A stretch of DNA of 64,000 nt, from assembly GCF_024623785.1 (NCBI RefSeq), contig NZ_JANKBZ010000039.1:1-64000 (forward strand), given 5' to 3'. Positions within the stretch are counted from its first letter, which is position 1. The number at the start of each line of letters is the position of its first letter. The stretch is from Archangium lipolyticum. GTDB taxonomy: Bacteria; Myxococcota; Myxococcia; Myxococcales; Myxococcaceae. Both the position numbers and the translations under genes were made by a program. Below the pieces are notes generated by a model. That model saw nothing but the letters and a program-made list of their open reading frames with translations. It was not told where the DNA came from and ran no database searches. Of the stretch, positions 8,731-20,724 are shown piece by piece.

Positions 8731-9393
8731 TCAGGGAGAGCGAGCCCCCGAGCGGAACCGTCCCTCCCGGACGGCCCTGGCGAGGGTGCTCGCGGCCACC
8801 TCGCAGTCGTCCGCGGAGCAGATGGCGGACACCACCGAGACGCCGTCCGCTCCCGCGGCGATGACGTCCGCGGCGTTGGCGGAGGTGATGCCACCGATGG
8901 CGACGACCGGGACGGGCAGCTGGCGCCGCAAGCGGGCGAACGCCTCCAGTCCGAGCGCCGGGGTGGCGTCCGCCTTGGAGGTGGTGGGGAAGAGCGGTCC
9001 CACGCCCGCGTAGTCCACCACCGAGGGGTCCAACGTGGACAGGTCTCCCGGCCCGGTAATGGAGAGCCCCACCAGGGCGTCGGGCCCGAGCAGGCGCCTG
9101 GCCACCTCGGGCGGCAGGTCGCCTTGTCCCACGTGGACGCCGTCGGCGCCCAGCGCCAGCGCCAGGTCCACCCGGTCATTGACGATGAGCGGCACCCCGA
9201 GCGGCCGGAGCCGCTGCAGCAGCACCCGGCCCAGCTCCAGCGTCTCGCGCGCCGGAGCGTCCTTCTCGCGCAGCTGCACCACGGTGGCTCCGCCCCGTAC
9301 GGCGGAGAGCACCACGTCCACCAGCTCGCGCCCGCGCGACAGGGAGCGATCCGTGACGAGGTAGACGGACAGGTCGGGCACTCGGCGGGGCAT
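8731..9393 (-). CDS. thiE: Thiamine-phosphate synthase
   Basis: ThiE joins HMP-PP and HET-P to give thiamine monophosphate. This 220-residue TIM barrel has the family landmarks: YLVTDR at the N-terminus, VQLREK (pyrophosphate region), LIVNDR, GVHVGQ.DLP, the GxGP-type segment VGPLFPTTSK, and AIGGI near the C-terminus. Length is typical. The start 12 bp downstream of thiM indicates one operon in the order thiM-thiE, combining thiazole salvage with coupling. Cytoplasmic. No TPP riboswitch was found upstream. Confidence 0.95.
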   Translation of the reverse strand: MPRRVPDLSVYLVTDRSLSRGRELVDVVLSAVRGGATVVQLREKDAPARETLELGRVLLQRLRPLGVPLIVNDRVDLALALGADGVHVGQGDLPPEVARRLLGPDALVGLSITGPGDLSTLDPSVVDYAGVGPLFPTTSKADATPALGLEAFARLRRQLPVPVVAIGGITSANAADVIAAGADGVSVVSAICSADDCEVAASTLARAVREGRFRSGARSP

Positions 9394-9404
9394 GGCGGGC
9401 CTCC

Positions 9405-10223
9405 TCAGCGCACGCGGGCACGGGCCCGCACGGTGACCTCGTCCAACATGTAGAGCGCGTCCAACAGGTGCAGCTGCAAGGAGCCCGGTCCCTTGGAGTG
9501 CTCGGCGGCGAGCTCGCCCGCGATCCCCAGCACGGTGAGGGCCTGCGCGGCGGCCAGCACCGCGTCGGGCTCCACCGCCAGGAAGGCGCCCACGAGCGCG
9601 GACGCCGTGCACCCCATGCCCGTCACCCGGGGCATGAGCGGGTGGCCGTTCTCCACCGCCACCACGCGGGAGCCATCGGTGATGAAGTCCGTCCGGCCGG
9701 TGACGGCCACCACGGTGCCCAGACTGGAGGCCAGCCGCCGAGCCGCCTCGAGCGAGTCCTCGGAGGACTGGGTGCTGTCCACCCCGCGCGTGGCCTCCGC
9801 CTCGCCGGCCACCGCGAGCACCTCCGAGGCGTTGCCGCGGATGACGGCCGGAGCCTGGCGCGCCAGCTCGGCCGCGGTGGTGGTGCGGTAGCGCGTGGCC
9901 CCGGCGCCCACGGGATCCAACACCCAGGGCACCTGCGAGCGGCGCGCGGATTGGATGGCCAGATGCATGCCCTCCACCCAGTGCGAAGAGAGCGTGCCGA
10001 TGTTCACCACCAGCGCCTGCGAGATGGCCGCGAAGTCCGCCACCTCCTCGCGCGCGTGCACCATGGCGGGCGACGCTCCCACGGCGAGCAGGGCATTGGC
10101 CGTGTTGTTCATCACGACGTAGTTGGTGATGTTGTGCACGAGCGGCGACCGCTCCCGCACCCGCCTCAACGACTCCCAGACGCCTGCGCTCAGGTCCAAC
10201 GCGAGTTCCTCCTGGCGCGTCAT
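9405..10223 (-). CDS. thiM: Hydroxyethylthiazole kinase
   Basis: ThiM phosphorylates 4-methyl-5-(2-hydroxyethyl)thiazole in thiamine salvage. The 272-residue ribokinase-like protein shows PLVHNITNYVV and NTANALLAVGASP at the substrate site, the LDPVGAGATRYR motif, IRGNASEV, and the GMGCTASAL anion-hole/catalytic Cys region. The ATG at 10223 places MTRQEELALD at the N-terminus; a longer form would extend into the divergent promoter. First gene of the thiM-thiE operon, divergent from the SH3 gene. Confidence 0.95.
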   Translation of the reverse strand: MTRQEELALDLSAGVWESLRRVRERSPLVHNITNYVVMNNTANALLAVGASPAMVHAREEVADFAAISQALVVNIGTLSSHWVEGMHLAIQSARRSQVPWVLDPVGAGATRYRTTTAAELARQAPAVIRGNASEVLAVAGEAEATRGVDSTQSSEDSLEAARRLASSLGTVVAVTGRTDFITDGSRVVAVENGHPLMPRVTGMGCTASALVGAFLAVEPDAVLAAAQALTVLGIAGELAAEHSKGPGSLQLHLLDALYMLDEVTVRARARVR

Positions 10224-10337
10224 CTCGCACCATCGCGCCAGGTGCAAGAGCGGGAACTTGCGTCGGGTACACCGCGAGTCGTGGATGGGATAAAGCTCCC
10301 GCACCCTCGTTCCGGGTCCCTACCCCAGGAGTCTGTC

Positions 10338-11309
10338 GTGCCGTATCCGCGCCTCGTCTTCGCCACCCTCGTCCTGCTGTTGTGCCAGAGCGCGCCCGTG
10401 TTCGCGGCCGCGCCGCCGAAGGCGGAGCAGCACCGCATCACCCTGGCCTCGGGGGTGAAGATTCGCGCCACGCCCGCCGCTGGCGGGCAGGAGGTGACCC
10501 GGCTCCCCATCGGCACGGAGCTGCGCGAGCTCGAGCGCTCCGAGCGGCAGGAAACGGTGGGGGACAAGACGGACCACTGGTACCGCGTCGCCACGGCCGA
10601 GGGGAAGGAGGGCTGGGTGTTCGGAGCCTTCGTCCGGCCCTTCGACCCGGAGCAGCGGGTGGGTATCTATCTGCAGATCGCCAGTCAGCGCATGGAGGAC
10701 CAGAATGCGTCCTTTCTGGACCGGGCGGATGTGGCCAACTTCCTGAAGCGTGTGACGGAGAAGGAGACCGACAAGGCGAAGCTGGCGATGTTGGAGCTGG
10801 CGCGCTGGCGTGCGGTGAGCTGGGCGCTGGAAGCCATCACCCCGGACCTGCCACAGACGGTGTACGAGCCCTGGGCGAAGCGGCAGGGCGAGGCGCTGGT
10901 GAACAGCGAGCTGTCGGGAGGGTGGATCCTGAAGAGCGGCTTCCTGTGGAAGCTCGAGGAGAAGTACCGGGGCCTGCCCGAGGCCGAGGCGTTCGCCTGG
11001 GATGCGGTGAAGGCGCCCATCGAGGGCGAGTGCGAGGGATATGCGCCGTGCAGCCTGAACCTGGCCCAGACGATGGAGGGCGAGTACCTGCGGCGCTACC
11101 CCGCCGGGCCGCATGCGGAGGAAGCCCTGAAGGGGCTCTCGGAGGTGCTGACCCTGGACGAAAGCATCACCGAGCTGGACAAGGACGGACGCGCCGAGCT
11201 GCACAAGGAGCTGAAGGCGCTGGAGAAGGCGCTCGCCAAGGTGAAGCCCGAGCAGAAGAAGACGGTCGTGGAGAAGATCAAGGCCATGCGGAAGGCCACG
11301 GGCGGCTGA
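10338..11309 (+). CDS. Secreted protein with N-terminal SH3b-like domain
   Basis: A 323-residue protein starting at GTG 10338, preceded by CCAGGAG 6 nt away. A signal peptide (YPRLVFATLVLLLCQSAPVF, cleavage near AAA) leads into a bacterial SH3 domain: ASGVKIRATPAAGG, LPIGTELREL, and WYRVAT...GWVFGAFV. SH3b modules bind cell-wall peptides or protein partners. The rest (residues about 105-320) is helical, with four Cys residues near the centre and a Lys/Glu-rich C-terminal coiled helix; I do not recognise it. Likely periplasmic. Convergent with the Imm52 gene, with a perfect hairpin between. Confidence 0.75.
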   Translation: MPYPRLVFATLVLLLCQSAPVFAAAPPKAEQHRITLASGVKIRATPAAGGQEVTRLPIGTELRELERSERQETVGDKTDHWYRVATAEGKEGWVFGAFVRPFDPEQRVGIYLQIASQRMEDQNASFLDRADVANFLKRVTEKETDKAKLAMLELARWRAVSWALEAITPDLPQTVYEPWAKRQGEALVNSELSGGWILKSGFLWKLEEKYRGLPEAEAFAWDAVKAPIEGECEGYAPCSLNLAQTMEGEYLRRYPAGPHAEEALKGLSEVLTLDESITELDKDGRAELHKELKALEKALAKVKPEQKKTVVEKIKAMRKATGG

Positions 11310-11322
11310 CGCGTCATCCGCC
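11301..11322. terminator. Convergent hairpin
   Basis: Near-perfect 22-bp palindrome GGCGGcTGACG/CGTCAtCCGCC spanning the stop codon of the SH3 gene and the end of the convergent Imm52 gene. It probably acts as a bidirectional terminator, although it lacks a U-tract. Confidence 0.5.
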
Positions 11323-12045
11323 AGCGCCAGCCGCTCCCACCACGGGCCGGAGCAACCCCCGTTCCTCCAGCAGATTCTGGACGAGCCGAGCCAGGGCCAC
11401 GTGCTCGGGGTTGCTCTGGGTGAGTCGCTCAGGGGAGAGGATGACGAGCGTGCCCTTGTCTCCTACCGGCTCCACCCGCACGGGCGCGGGCAGGGCAGGC
11501 ACCTCACCCCGTTCCCGCGAGAAGTACGTCATCCAGCCCACGAAGCAGCCGAGCCGACTGCCGCCGGAGAGTTCGTCCCATAGTCCGTCCGACGTCGCGA
11601 TGGCCCACTCCGGCTCCCAGGCCACCGCCATGGCCCGCATCACGCCAGCGAGCACGGGAGCGCCGAGCATGCGCGCACTCCCCGCTGGCTCCGATGGGAA
11701 GAAAAGCCGAACACGATTCGGGGCGACCTCCGCGGCACTGCCACACCTGAGCAGAACCATGCCCCCCTGGTCCTGCTCCACATGTCCCGTCCACGCGCCA
11801 AACGAAAAACCGTCCGGGCCGCTCTGATACTTCTTCTTCCCGAAGAAGCGCAGGAAGGTCTCATGCGTGGGCTCGAATCCCAGTTGAAGCGCCTTCCGGG
11901 TGGAGTCGTTCTGCTCGTACCAGCGCGCGTAGCTCGGGTGGCACCCGGCCAGCAGCCTGAAGAATGTCTCCGCCCGCGTGGCGCAAGGGTCAGCCGACTC
12001 AGGCCGGCAACCCCAATAGGCTCCGGCTCGATAGTGTTCACTCAT
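11314..12045 (-). CDS. Imm52-family immunity protein
   Basis: A 243-residue protein with the features of immunity protein 52: N-terminal YRAGAYWG, a helical ETFFRLLAG segment, the central FGAWTGH and the WMTYFSRERG segment. It lies 12 bp downstream of a lipoprotein ending in a Tox-REase-5 nuclease domain, the toxin family with which Imm52 is usually paired. It probably binds and blocks that nuclease in the cytoplasm, protecting producer and kin. Same strand and close spacing imply co-transcription from the toxin promoter. Confidence 0.8.
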   Translation of the reverse strand: MSEHYRAGAYWGCRPESADPCATRAETFFRLLAGCHPSYARWYEQNDSTRKALQLGFEPTHETFLRFFGKKKYQSGPDGFSFGAWTGHVEQDQGGMVLLRCGSAAEVAPNRVRLFFPSEPAGSARMLGAPVLAGVMRAMAVAWEPEWAIATSDGLWDELSGGSRLGCFVGWMTYFSRERGEVPALPAPVRVEPVGDKGTLVILSPERLTQSNPEHVALARLVQNLLEERGLLRPVVGAAGAGG

Positions 12046-12057
12046 ACGTGTCGGGCC

Positions 12058-13875
12058 TCACGGCAGCGGCAGCGGCTGGGTATGGACGACTTCAATCGCT
12101 TCAAAGCCCGCGTCGTCGAAATGCTTCCGAAGAACCGCGACCATGCGCTCCTCCGCGACGTGCCACCGCAGGCGCATTCCTCTCGCCACCCGAAACTGCC
12201 GCTCCGCCTGGTCGAGCATGCCTTTGAGTCCCTGATAGTTCCATTGGGGATCGAGATTCTTGTCGAACCACTTTTGGTACTCGAGGGCCTTGGCCTCGAG
12301 CAGAGTGCCCGTTTTCGGGTCGAATCCGTCGTACTCCGCGCAGTCCGTTCCGCGGCAGATCTTGTAGCACCACCGCCTGGGTGCGCCCGTCACCTGGGCC
12401 TGGTAGGCCCGGGCCTGCTCGGACATGCTGGAGGTGTCCTCCACCCACTGTCCGGGCCCACCCACCGGAGGCCACCCACTACCGCCTCCCGCGCCCTGGG
12501 CACTCGTGTTGGCCATGTGCAGGACGTAGGTGGCACCCAGCGCGTTGCCCGCCACGGCGCCGGCACCACCCACGGGCACGGCCACCAGTCGCACCGCCAG
12601 GAGGCCATCACCGGTGAGCGACAGCAGGGGGACGGAGAGGCTCCCCAGCTTGCCACCCCAAGCCGCCGCCTTGGCCGCTCCCGCACCGGCGGTGCCCACC
12701 GTCAGCACCGCGCCCGTGACGAGCCGTGAGACGGTGCGCACTCTTTCCGCGTAGGGCTTGTGGCGAAACGCCTCCCAGAGCCACGGGGCATTCTCGTACA
12801 TCGCGCGCACGGCCGTTGGGAGCTGTGCCAGGCCCTCCAGCGTCTCCCCCGTGCGGAAGACGAGCCGATAGAGGCCCTCCACCATATCCACCACCGCCAG
12901 CACGGCGCCCTCCGCAACCGCCAGCGGCACGTTCTGGTCTGGCGTGTAGAGGCCCGCTGGGCGGGCTCCTTCCGGCACCTCGAGCGTTTCATCCACGGGG
13001 AAGAGGCGCCCGCCGTCGATCGCGTAGAACGGGCCCACCTCGAAGTGGCCAGCTCGCAGCGTGCCATCTTCCGCCAGCACCACCTCCCCCGCCTTCTGTA
13101 CCGCAACGCCCGTGGTGGGCTTCACCAGGTAGCCATCCGGGCGGAGTACGAGGAGCTTCACGAACCGCCGCATGCGCGCGTGCAGTTCGTCGCGTGACAC
13201 CGGGACGCCTCCCACGGCCACCTCCAGAAGCAGGTGCGCCACCATCCGCCGAGGGCCGAAGTTGCCCAGTACCACTGGCGTGGATAGAAGGTGGGGCAGC
13301 AGTTCCATGGCCTGCTGCGGTGACAGCGTGCGCCCATCTCCGGGCAAAGCAGTGGTGGGCACCCCAGCCTGCACGAGGAAGCCCTGGAAGTAGTCGAGGG
13401 TGATGGGCACCTCAACTGGCCGGCCATCCCCAACCCCATCTGGCCACCCTACTCCGTCGCCTTCCAGGTCCTCGCCCTTGCCCATCGTGCCAGCGCGGCG
13501 GGCCTGGAGCCCAGGAGGTGCGGCAACTCCGTTGCCAGGGGCCGTGCTCATCTCCCCTACTCCTGAACCGCTGAGTTGCCGCGTACTGGCGTCGCCGCTG
13601 GCTCTCGCCTCCGAGGGGGCGTCGGCCGTCGCCGCTGCCGGGACCGTCTCCGCCCTCCTCCTCGCGTCCGGGCCTTCCGGGGGATTCCGTGAGCTGTAGC
13701 GGTAGCTGCTCCCCATCATCCGGCCGCCCATGGGGTAACCCGTTGCACACGCGGCCTGGAGCACGACAACCAGCAGCACCAGCACCCACCGTGGCGGGCC
13801 CAGCGAGCTCCGCCGAGCCTCGAATTGCGTACCGCCGCCCTCCCCGGCCCCAGGACTTCGGTACTCCTTCGCCAT
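12058..13875 (-). CDS. Lipoprotein-type polymorphic toxin with Tox-REase-5 C-terminal domain
   Basis: About 605 residues. A hydrophobic segment WVLVLLVVVLQAAC ends in a lipobox-like Cys, preceded by an unusually long n-region, so the true start may lie further in. A Pro/Ala/Gly-rich linker follows, then a large middle domain (from PITLDYFQGF) containing hydrophobic Gly/Ala-rich helices around residue 415-470. The last 100 residues form a restriction-endonuclease-fold toxin: CYKICRGTDC, YDGFDPKTGT and a catalytic-type LLEAKA (ExK). Myxobacterial SitA-type lipoprotein toxins move between kin by outer-membrane exchange; this has the same build, but the link is inferred. The immunity gene follows directly. 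Confidence 0.8.
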   Translation of the reverse strand: MAKEYRSPGAGEGGGTQFEARRSSLGPPRWVLVLLVVVLQAACATGYPMGGRMMGSSYRYSSRNPPEGPDARRRAETVPAAATADAPSEARASGDASTRQLSGSGVGEMSTAPGNGVAAPPGLQARRAGTMGKGEDLEGDGVGWPDGVGDGRPVEVPITLDYFQGFLVQAGVPTTALPGDGRTLSPQQAMELLPHLLSTPVVLGNFGPRRMVAHLLLEVAVGGVPVSRDELHARMRRFVKLLVLRPDGYLVKPTTGVAVQKAGEVVLAEDGTLRAGHFEVGPFYAIDGGRLFPVDETLEVPEGARPAGLYTPDQNVPLAVAEGAVLAVVDMVEGLYRLVFRTGETLEGLAQLPTAVRAMYENAPWLWEAFRHKPYAERVRTVSRLVTGAVLTVGTAGAGAAKAAAWGGKLGSLSVPLLSLTGDGLLAVRLVAVPVGGAGAVAGNALGATYVLHMANTSAQGAGGGSGWPPVGGPGQWVEDTSSMSEQARAYQAQVTGAPRRWCYKICRGTDCAEYDGFDPKTGTLLEAKALEYQKWFDKNLDPQWNYQGLKGMLDQAERQFRVARGMRLRWHVAEERMVAVLRKHFDDAGFEAIEVVHTQPLPLP

Positions 13876-14013
13876 GACGCTGGCCTTTCCCCCAGGTGGA
13901 ACAATCCCGAAAACCTGTTTCCTGGCCATCGCGGGCAACGATCCCGCGGCGCCGGGCTCGAGCGGTAGAGGGAGAGGGGACTTCCATGTCCCCTCCCCTC
14001 CTCGTGACTCCGC
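13876..14013. other. Toxin gene promoter region
   Basis: Short gap between the upstream amidohydrolase stop and the toxin start. It contains a GGGGGAAAGG purine stretch on the coding strand about 10 nt before the toxin ATG. Confidence 0.4.
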
Positions 14014-17337
<3,324 letters not shown>

Positions 17338-17757
17338 CGCGAATCCTCTTCGGGGGTGCGTGAAAAAGCGGAGCGCAGACTACCCCGGCGTCTCACGCCC
17401 TCGCGCATCCCCGTGACCACCTCGGCGAGGATGCCTGCACCCTCTCACCCGCCCTCCGCTCACACCCTCATTCCGGGCTTTTCTCACCGAGGGTCGCCGT
17501 GGTCTGTTCAAGCGCGCCCCGCTGCCTCTCGTTAGAAGTAGGGCCCACCGCCGCTCGAGTCGTGCCCCTCCCGCGCATCCTGCGGCTCCGGGGCCCGCTC
17601 GTCCGGCTGCCATACACAGGACGTCTTTTTGGGTCATGATGCGGCGCGGTACACAACCGACGATTCCTCCTGAACCTGGAACAACATCCTTCCTGCTTTT
17701 TCGGGATTGTAATATTCTGTTAGTGCTACGCAGCGAGGGCGTGAAGTCCGTAGGGGG
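17338..17757. other. Divergent promoter region
   Basis: A 420-bp gap between the amidohydrolase and the TPR kinase. An AT-rich patch, TTGTAATATTCTGTTAG near 17707-17723, contains a TAATAT -10-like hexamer and is the best promoter candidate for the kinase. No gene or RNA was recognised. Confidence 0.45.
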
Positions 17758-20706
17758 ATGTCAGTGGGGAGCCTGAAGCAGTCGCAACCGGAGCAGCAGG
17801 CGGCCCTACCCGAGAGGGAAGGTGCCCCGCATCCGGACGACTGCCCGGGTTGCCCCGAGTGCGTGGGCGACGCGCTGGAGCAGGAGCTGTTGCGCGCCCA
17901 CTCGAAGATGTGCGAGGGCGAGCTCGAGCCCACCCGCGTCGTCGGCCCGCCCCCACCGCTGCCCACCTCCACGCCCGAGGCGCTGCCCCGGGGCACCTCC
18001 GTGGGACGCTACCTGGTGTTGGAGCGGCTGGGCTCCGGCGGCATGGGCGAGGTGTACGCGGCGTTCGATCCCCAGCTCAACCGCAAGGTGGCCATCAAGC
18101 TGCTGCTGCCGGGAGGCGAGGGGCTGGACCGGAACGAGGCGCGCCTGCGGCTGATGCGCGAGGCCCAGTCCATGGCCCGCCTGTCGCACCCCAACGTGCT
18201 GCCCGTGTACGACATCGGCGAGTACGGGGACCAGGTGTTCATCGCCCTGGAGCTGGTGGAGGGCTGGACGCTGCGGCGCTGGCTCAAGGAGAAGCCGCGC
18301 TCCAGCCGCGAGGTGGTGGAGGTGCTCACACGGGCCGGGCGGGGGCTGGCCGCCGCCCACGCGGCGGGGCTCGTCCACCGCGACTTCAAGCCGGACAACG
18401 TGCTGGTGGGCCGGGACGATCGCGTGCTCGTCTTCGACTTCGGCCTCGCGTGCGAGCAGGGCACGGCCAACCCCCAGGCGCCCGCGCCGGTGGACCTGGC
18501 CGAAATCCTCCGCGCCGAGCCGGTCTCGCACGACTCGGGCTCCATCTCCGGCCTGCACACCCGCGAGCCGCTGGAGACGCCGGTGACGCGCGCCGGCCTC
18601 ATCATGGGCACTCCGGGCTACATGGCCCCCGAGCAGTACCGCCACGAGCCCGTCACCGCCCAGGCCGACCAGTTCAGCTTCTGCGCCACCCTCTATTATG
18701 CCCTCTACCGCGAGCACGCCTTCGAGGGCAGTGGCGCCGCGGCGCTGGCCCGCGCCACGCTCGAGGGCCGCCTGCGTCCGCCGCCCCGGGACTCGCGCGT
18801 GCCGGGCTGGCTGCGGCGCATCGTCCTCAAGGGACTCAACCTCCACCCGAGCGAGCGCTACCCTTCCATGGCGGCGCTCCTGGATGCGCTCCAGGATGAT
18901 CCGCGCACCCGGCTGCGGCGCGAGGTGTTCATCGCCGTGGCCGCGGCCTTCCTCGTGGCGGTGGTGGCCGGCGCCGTGGGCCAGTGGCACCAGCGCCAGG
19001 GCCTGTGTCAGGAATCCGCCGCGAGGATGGACGGGGTGTGGGACGCCCCGCGCCAGCAGGCCGTGGAGAAGGCCTTCCTCGCCACCGGCCAGCCCTATGC
19101 CGCCACCACCTGGCAAGGGGTGAAGCGCGAGCTGGATGCCTACGCCGCGAGCTGGGTGGAGCATCAGCGGGAGGCGTGCGTGGCGACGCGGGTGCGCGGC
19201 CAGGCCTCCGAGGAGGTGCTCACCGCGCGCACCACCTGCCTGGAGCGCCGGCGCGGCGAGCTGAAGGCCCTCACGGACGTGCTCGCCGAGGCCAACGCCA
19301 CCGTGGTGGAGCGCGCCGTGGAGGCCACGCGCGGCCTGGCGGAGCTCGGCCCGTGTGTCGAGGTGGAACCGGCGCCCGTGCACCTGAAGCCGGACCCCCA
19401 ACTGGAGGCCCGGGTGGAGGGGCTGCGCGCCTCGCTCGCCAGGGCCCGGGCGCTGCGCATCTCCGGCCAGTACCCGGCGGGGCTCTCCGTGGCCGCTCCC
19501 GTGGTCGCCGAGGCACGCGGCCTGGGCCATCACCCGCTGCTGGCCGAGGCCCTGCTGGAGCTGGGGCAGCAGCAGGCCGGCTTCGGCAGCGCCGAGGCCG
19601 AGGACACCCTGAAGGAGGCGGTGTGGAGGGCCGACGCGGTGCGGCTGGACGAGGTGCGCACCGAGGCGCTGGTGGCCCTCACGCAGCTCGTCGCCTACGA
19701 CGCGGCGCGCGTGCGGGACGGCCATGACTGGTTCCACCAGGCGCGCGCGCTGCTGATGCGCACCCACCGGCAGGGCCGCCTCCTGGCGGAGCTGGAGAGC
19801 GCCCACGGGCTGGTGTACGCCGCCCAGGGAGACGTGGGCGCCGCCGAGGCCTCGCACCGCAACGCGCTCACCGTGCTGGAGCAGGTGTCCTCCGCGCGCG
19901 GTCCCGAGAAGGCGGTGGTGCTGCGCCGGCTGGGCAACGCGCTCGCGGCCCAGGGCCGTCACGAGGAGGCGCTGGCCGTGTACCAGCGCGCCCACGCGGA
20001 CTTCCTCGAGGCCCTGGGGGACGAGCACCCGCGCGTGGGCAGCTCGCTGGTGAACATCGGCACCACGCTCAGCGCGCTGGGCCGCCCCAGCGAAGCGCTG
20101 GAGCCGCTGCGGCAGGGCGTGGCCATCGTGGCGCGCACGCTCCCGGTGAAGCACCCCTTCCGCTCCCAGGCGCTCAACGCGCTGGGCTTCGCGCTGTGGA
20201 AGGACGGGGACACGAAGCAGGCGCTGGACGTGCTGCGCCGGGCGGTGGCGACGGCGGAGCACACCCGCGGGCTGGAGCATCCGGAAGTGGCGCAGCCGTG
20301 CAACACGCTGGGCCTGGTGCTGCTGGACACCGGGAAACCCTCGGAGGCGCTGGAGGCCTTCGCGAGGGCGCTGCGCATCCGCGAGCACGCGCTGGGGAAG
20401 AATCACCCGGAGCTGGCCGGGTCGCTCACCGGCCAGGGCGAGGCGCTGATGAAGCTGGGCCGCCCCGCCGAGGCGCTCGCCCCGCTGGAGCGGGCCCTGG
20501 CGCTGCGCGAGACGCACGCCGTGCCCCCGGTGGAGCTGGCCGAGACGCGCTTCGCCCTCGCCCGCGCGTTGTGGGCGTCCCACAAGGACACGGCCCGGGC
20601 GAAGCAGCTGGCGCGGGTGGCCCACGGCGCGCTGGAGCAGCCGGGCACCGAGCACCTGCGCGCGGACATCCAGGCGTGGCTCGACACCCACGCGCCGCGC
20701 GGGTAG
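17758..20706 (+). CDS. Ser/Thr protein kinase with C-terminal TPR repeats
   Basis: A 982-residue transmembrane kinase. A Cys cluster (CPGCPEC, residues 29-35) precedes the kinase domain from about residue 84: glycine loop LGSGGMGEVY, VAIK Lys at 114, HRDFKPDN at 207-214, DFG at 227-229 and the GTPGYMAPEQ activation segment, so it looks active. One membrane helix (VFIAVAAAFLVAVVAGAV) lies near residue 390. The rest contains at least eight TPR motifs of the kinesin-light-chain type (for example VGSSLVNIGTTLSALGRPSEALE). TPRs mediate protein docking; the signal is unknown. ATG 17758 directly abuts a GGGGG run; in-frame GTG 17764 has better spacing and may be the true start. Confidence 0.9.
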   Translation: MSVGSLKQSQPEQQAALPEREGAPHPDDCPGCPECVGDALEQELLRAHSKMCEGELEPTRVVGPPPPLPTSTPEALPRGTSVGRYLVLERLGSGGMGEVYAAFDPQLNRKVAIKLLLPGGEGLDRNEARLRLMREAQSMARLSHPNVLPVYDIGEYGDQVFIALELVEGWTLRRWLKEKPRSSREVVEVLTRAGRGLAAAHAAGLVHRDFKPDNVLVGRDDRVLVFDFGLACEQGTANPQAPAPVDLAEILRAEPVSHDSGSISGLHTREPLETPVTRAGLIMGTPGYMAPEQYRHEPVTAQADQFSFCATLYYALYREHAFEGSGAAALARATLEGRLRPPPRDSRVPGWLRRIVLKGLNLHPSERYPSMAALLDALQDDPRTRLRREVFIAVAAAFLVAVVAGAVGQWHQRQGLCQESAARMDGVWDAPRQQAVEKAFLATGQPYAATTWQGVKRELDAYAASWVEHQREACVATRVRGQASEEVLTARTTCLERRRGELKALTDVLAEANATVVERAVEATRGLAELGPCVEVEPAPVHLKPDPQLEARVEGLRASLARARALRISGQYPAGLSVAAPVVAEARGLGHHPLLAEALLELGQQQAGFGSAEAEDTLKEAVWRADAVRLDEVRTEALVALTQLVAYDAARVRDGHDWFHQARALLMRTHRQGRLLAELESAHGLVYAAQGDVGAAEASHRNALTVLEQVSSARGPEKAVVLRRLGNALAAQGRHEEALAVYQRAHADFLEALGDEHPRVGSSLVNIGTTLSALGRPSEALEPLRQGVAIVARTLPVKHPFRSQALNALGFALWKDGDTKQALDVLRRAVATAEHTRGLEHPEVAQPCNTLGLVLLDTGKPSEALEAFARALRIREHALGKNHPELAGSLTGQGEALMKLGRPAEALAPLERALALRETHAVPPVELAETRFALARALWASHKDTARAKQLARVAHGALEQPGTEHLRADIQAWLDTHAPRG

Positions 20707-20724
20707 CGGAGCGCCTCACTCCGC
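20706..20724. terminator. Convergent hairpin
   Basis: GCGGAG-N7-CTCCGC between the TPR kinase and the convergent histidine kinase. It likely terminates both, though no U-tract follows. Confidence 0.45.

Noticed and set aside
10224-10337. Possible TPP riboswitch upstream of thiM
   Set aside because: The sequence lacks the conserved CTGAGA and the CCTGATCTGG-type element; only GC hairpins are present.
17338-17757. Small minus-strand frames before the kinase
   Set aside because: Composition-driven; they cover the likely promoter.
17806-20691. Minus-strand 961-codon frame over the TPR kinase
   Set aside because: Shadow; the plus-strand gene has complete kinase motifs.
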